Assembly (NCBI RefSeq): GCF_014648095.1
Contig: NZ_BMQL01000074.1
Location: 1 to 17,307, forward strand
Source: Deinococcus ruber
Lineage (GTDB): Bacteria > Deinococcota > Deinococci > Deinococcales > Deinococcaceae
DNA: 17,307 bases
Direction of reading: 5' to 3'
Shown piece by piece: positions 16,445 to 17,307 of this stretch (the first letter of the stretch is position 1; each line of letters begins with the position of its first letter). The notes under the pieces are model-generated. The model worked only from the letters and a program-made list of their open reading frames with translations, was not told the DNA's origin and made no database searches. A program made the translations under genes and the position numbers.

Positions 16445-16454
16445 CACAGTGAAG

Positions 16455-17307
16455 GGTTCTGGCAAGTTAATTGAAGAGGGACGTGATGAGGTCAGTGGCC
16501 GTCTGAACTTCAGACGGCCACTTCAACCGCGTGCTGCCATGCCCAGTGGGCATGGTCTTGGTTCGATCTTCGGAGGTGGGCAGGAACTGTCGTGCGGGTG
16601 TACTGCTGAAGATTTGAAACGCGGGCATGCAGGGAGAGGAATTCCTGCGCTCGCCTTTGATTCTTGAAGCCGATCTGGCTTCGCTCTTGTTGCCTGGTGG
16701 GACGATGGGATTGTTCGATGAGGTTATTGCAGCGCGCAGTCGAGGCAACCTGGATGTGCTCCACAGCGTGGAGCACCGGAAGGGCTCGACTGGCCGCTCC
16801 GTAGCTCCAGAGCTTATCTGTGTGGATCACGTCTGGGACGTTATCATTCACTAAAAGTCTTCTAAGAACGGTCTTTGCTGCCTGGATGTCCCGCCGATCT
16901 TGCAGAAGAAGATCCAGCACGGCACCGGAATCATCAACGGCCCGCCATCACCAGCATTTCTTACCCCTGATGTCAATGCAGACCTCGTCCAAGAACCACC
17001 GGGAACCCCGACGGGGTTCCCGGTGTCGCAGTTCTTCAGTCAGGAGCGGCGCGAACTTGATGTTCCATTGGCGGAGCGTCTCGTGGCTGACCTGAAGGCC
17101 GCGCTCTTGAAGCAATTCCTGGACGTCACGCTGGCTCAAACAGAAGCGGTGATACAGCCAGAGAGCGTACTGGATGATGCTCAGCGGAAAGCGGTGGCGG
17201 TAAGGCTTGCGGTCAGACACGGACTCCCAGCCTATCGCGCTTAACTGCAATGCCAGTAAGTTAAGAAGGTTGAGGGGCACTGGCACGCACTTTTCTCGGA
17301 TAGCGGG
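16455..17307 (-). mobile_element. IS6-family insertion sequence, right end beyond the window
   Basis: The left end reads GGTTCTGGCAAGTTAAT from 16455, close to the GGTTCTGTTGCAAAGTTAA-type terminal repeats of IS6/IS240/IS257 elements. The element encodes one IS6-type transposase on the minus strand, with the reading frame open to the window edge. The matching inverted end is not seen, so the element continues past 17307. If the left end is at 16455, the predicted 8-bp target duplication copy is CAGTGAAG (16447-16454). Confidence 0.7.
16510..17286 (-). pseudogene. IS6-family transposase interrupted by an in-frame TGA
   Basis: Read in one frame from GTG at 17286, or from GTG 17220 for a standard 236-residue protein, this encodes a DDE transposase. 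It has a helix-turn-helix region (YRHRFPLSIIQYALWLYHRF, LSQRDVQELLQERGLQVSHE). The first catalytic aspartate is in RWFLDEVCIDIRG, the second in VIHTDKLWSYG, and the glutamate in NNLIEQSHRPTRQQERSQ. A TGA at 16950-16948 falls between the first and second aspartates, where family members read WLWRAVD (here W-stop-WRAVDDSG). The frame continues correctly on both sides, so this is a point nonsense mutation (or sequencing error), not a frameshift. A 112-residue product would lack two of three catalytic residues and should be inactive. Confidence 0.85.

Larger units (their letters stand above)
16061..16454 (-). promoter_or_regulatory. Leader region of the five-gene surface operon
   Basis: About 390 bases without a gene separate the first lipoprotein gene from the IS6 element. 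The operon promoter should lie here, but no consensus -35/-10 pair is evident. The distal half (16344-16454) is crowded with perfect inverted repeats, listed separately. The region is noticeably less GC-rich than the operon. Any short frames in it have no similarity I recognise. Confidence 0.45.

Overview
The window looks like a chromosomal or megaplasmid stretch of a high-GC, Deinococcus-like bacterium. The reasons are strong AAGGAG-type ribosome binding sites, lipoproteins with LSAC/LAGC lipoboxes, a large AfsR/SARP-type regulator, a ScyD/ScyE-like lipoprotein, and an IS6-family transposase resembling those I associate with Deinococcus. The genus is an inference from protein style, not a database match.

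Layout. Positions 1-1212 hold no intact gene: a perfect hairpin lies at the very edge, a decayed IS3-type transposase remnant at about 312-580, and otherwise degenerate sequence. A secreted beta-propeller lipoprotein (ScyD/ScyE-like) lies on the minus strand at 1213-2349. About 650 bases of gene-free DNA separate it from a divergent run of plus-strand genes: a small integral membrane protein (3006-3557), a 1117-residue BTAD/AAA/TPR transcriptional regulator (3817-7170), a GNAT acetyltransferase (7256-7657), an exported or anchored hypothetical protein (7806-8432), and an orphan C-terminal piece of a PilC/GspF-type inner-membrane protein (8524-8826). A long stem-loop (8863-8906) separates these from the next block.

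The most coherent unit is a five-gene minus-strand operon, 16060 down to 9051. In transcription order it encodes a 361-residue lipoprotein, a 1419-residue lipoprotein with a Cadherin-like module and a long right-handed beta-helix, and three small tail-collar (MdpB/COG4675-type) proteins. Gaps between genes are only 34, 69, 16 and 12 bases, and most of the genes have good ribosome binding sites. The two lipoproteins share an unnamed N-terminal domain of roughly 250 residues. Together the five genes suggest a surface-anchored fibre or adhesin assembly with three trimeric-collar-like companions; this is the best candidate for an undescribed system.

Upstream of that operon is a gene-free leader rich in perfect inverted repeats. 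It then meets the left end of an IS6-family insertion sequence (from about 16455 to beyond the window). Its transposase frame is broken by one in-frame TGA between the first and second catalytic aspartates.
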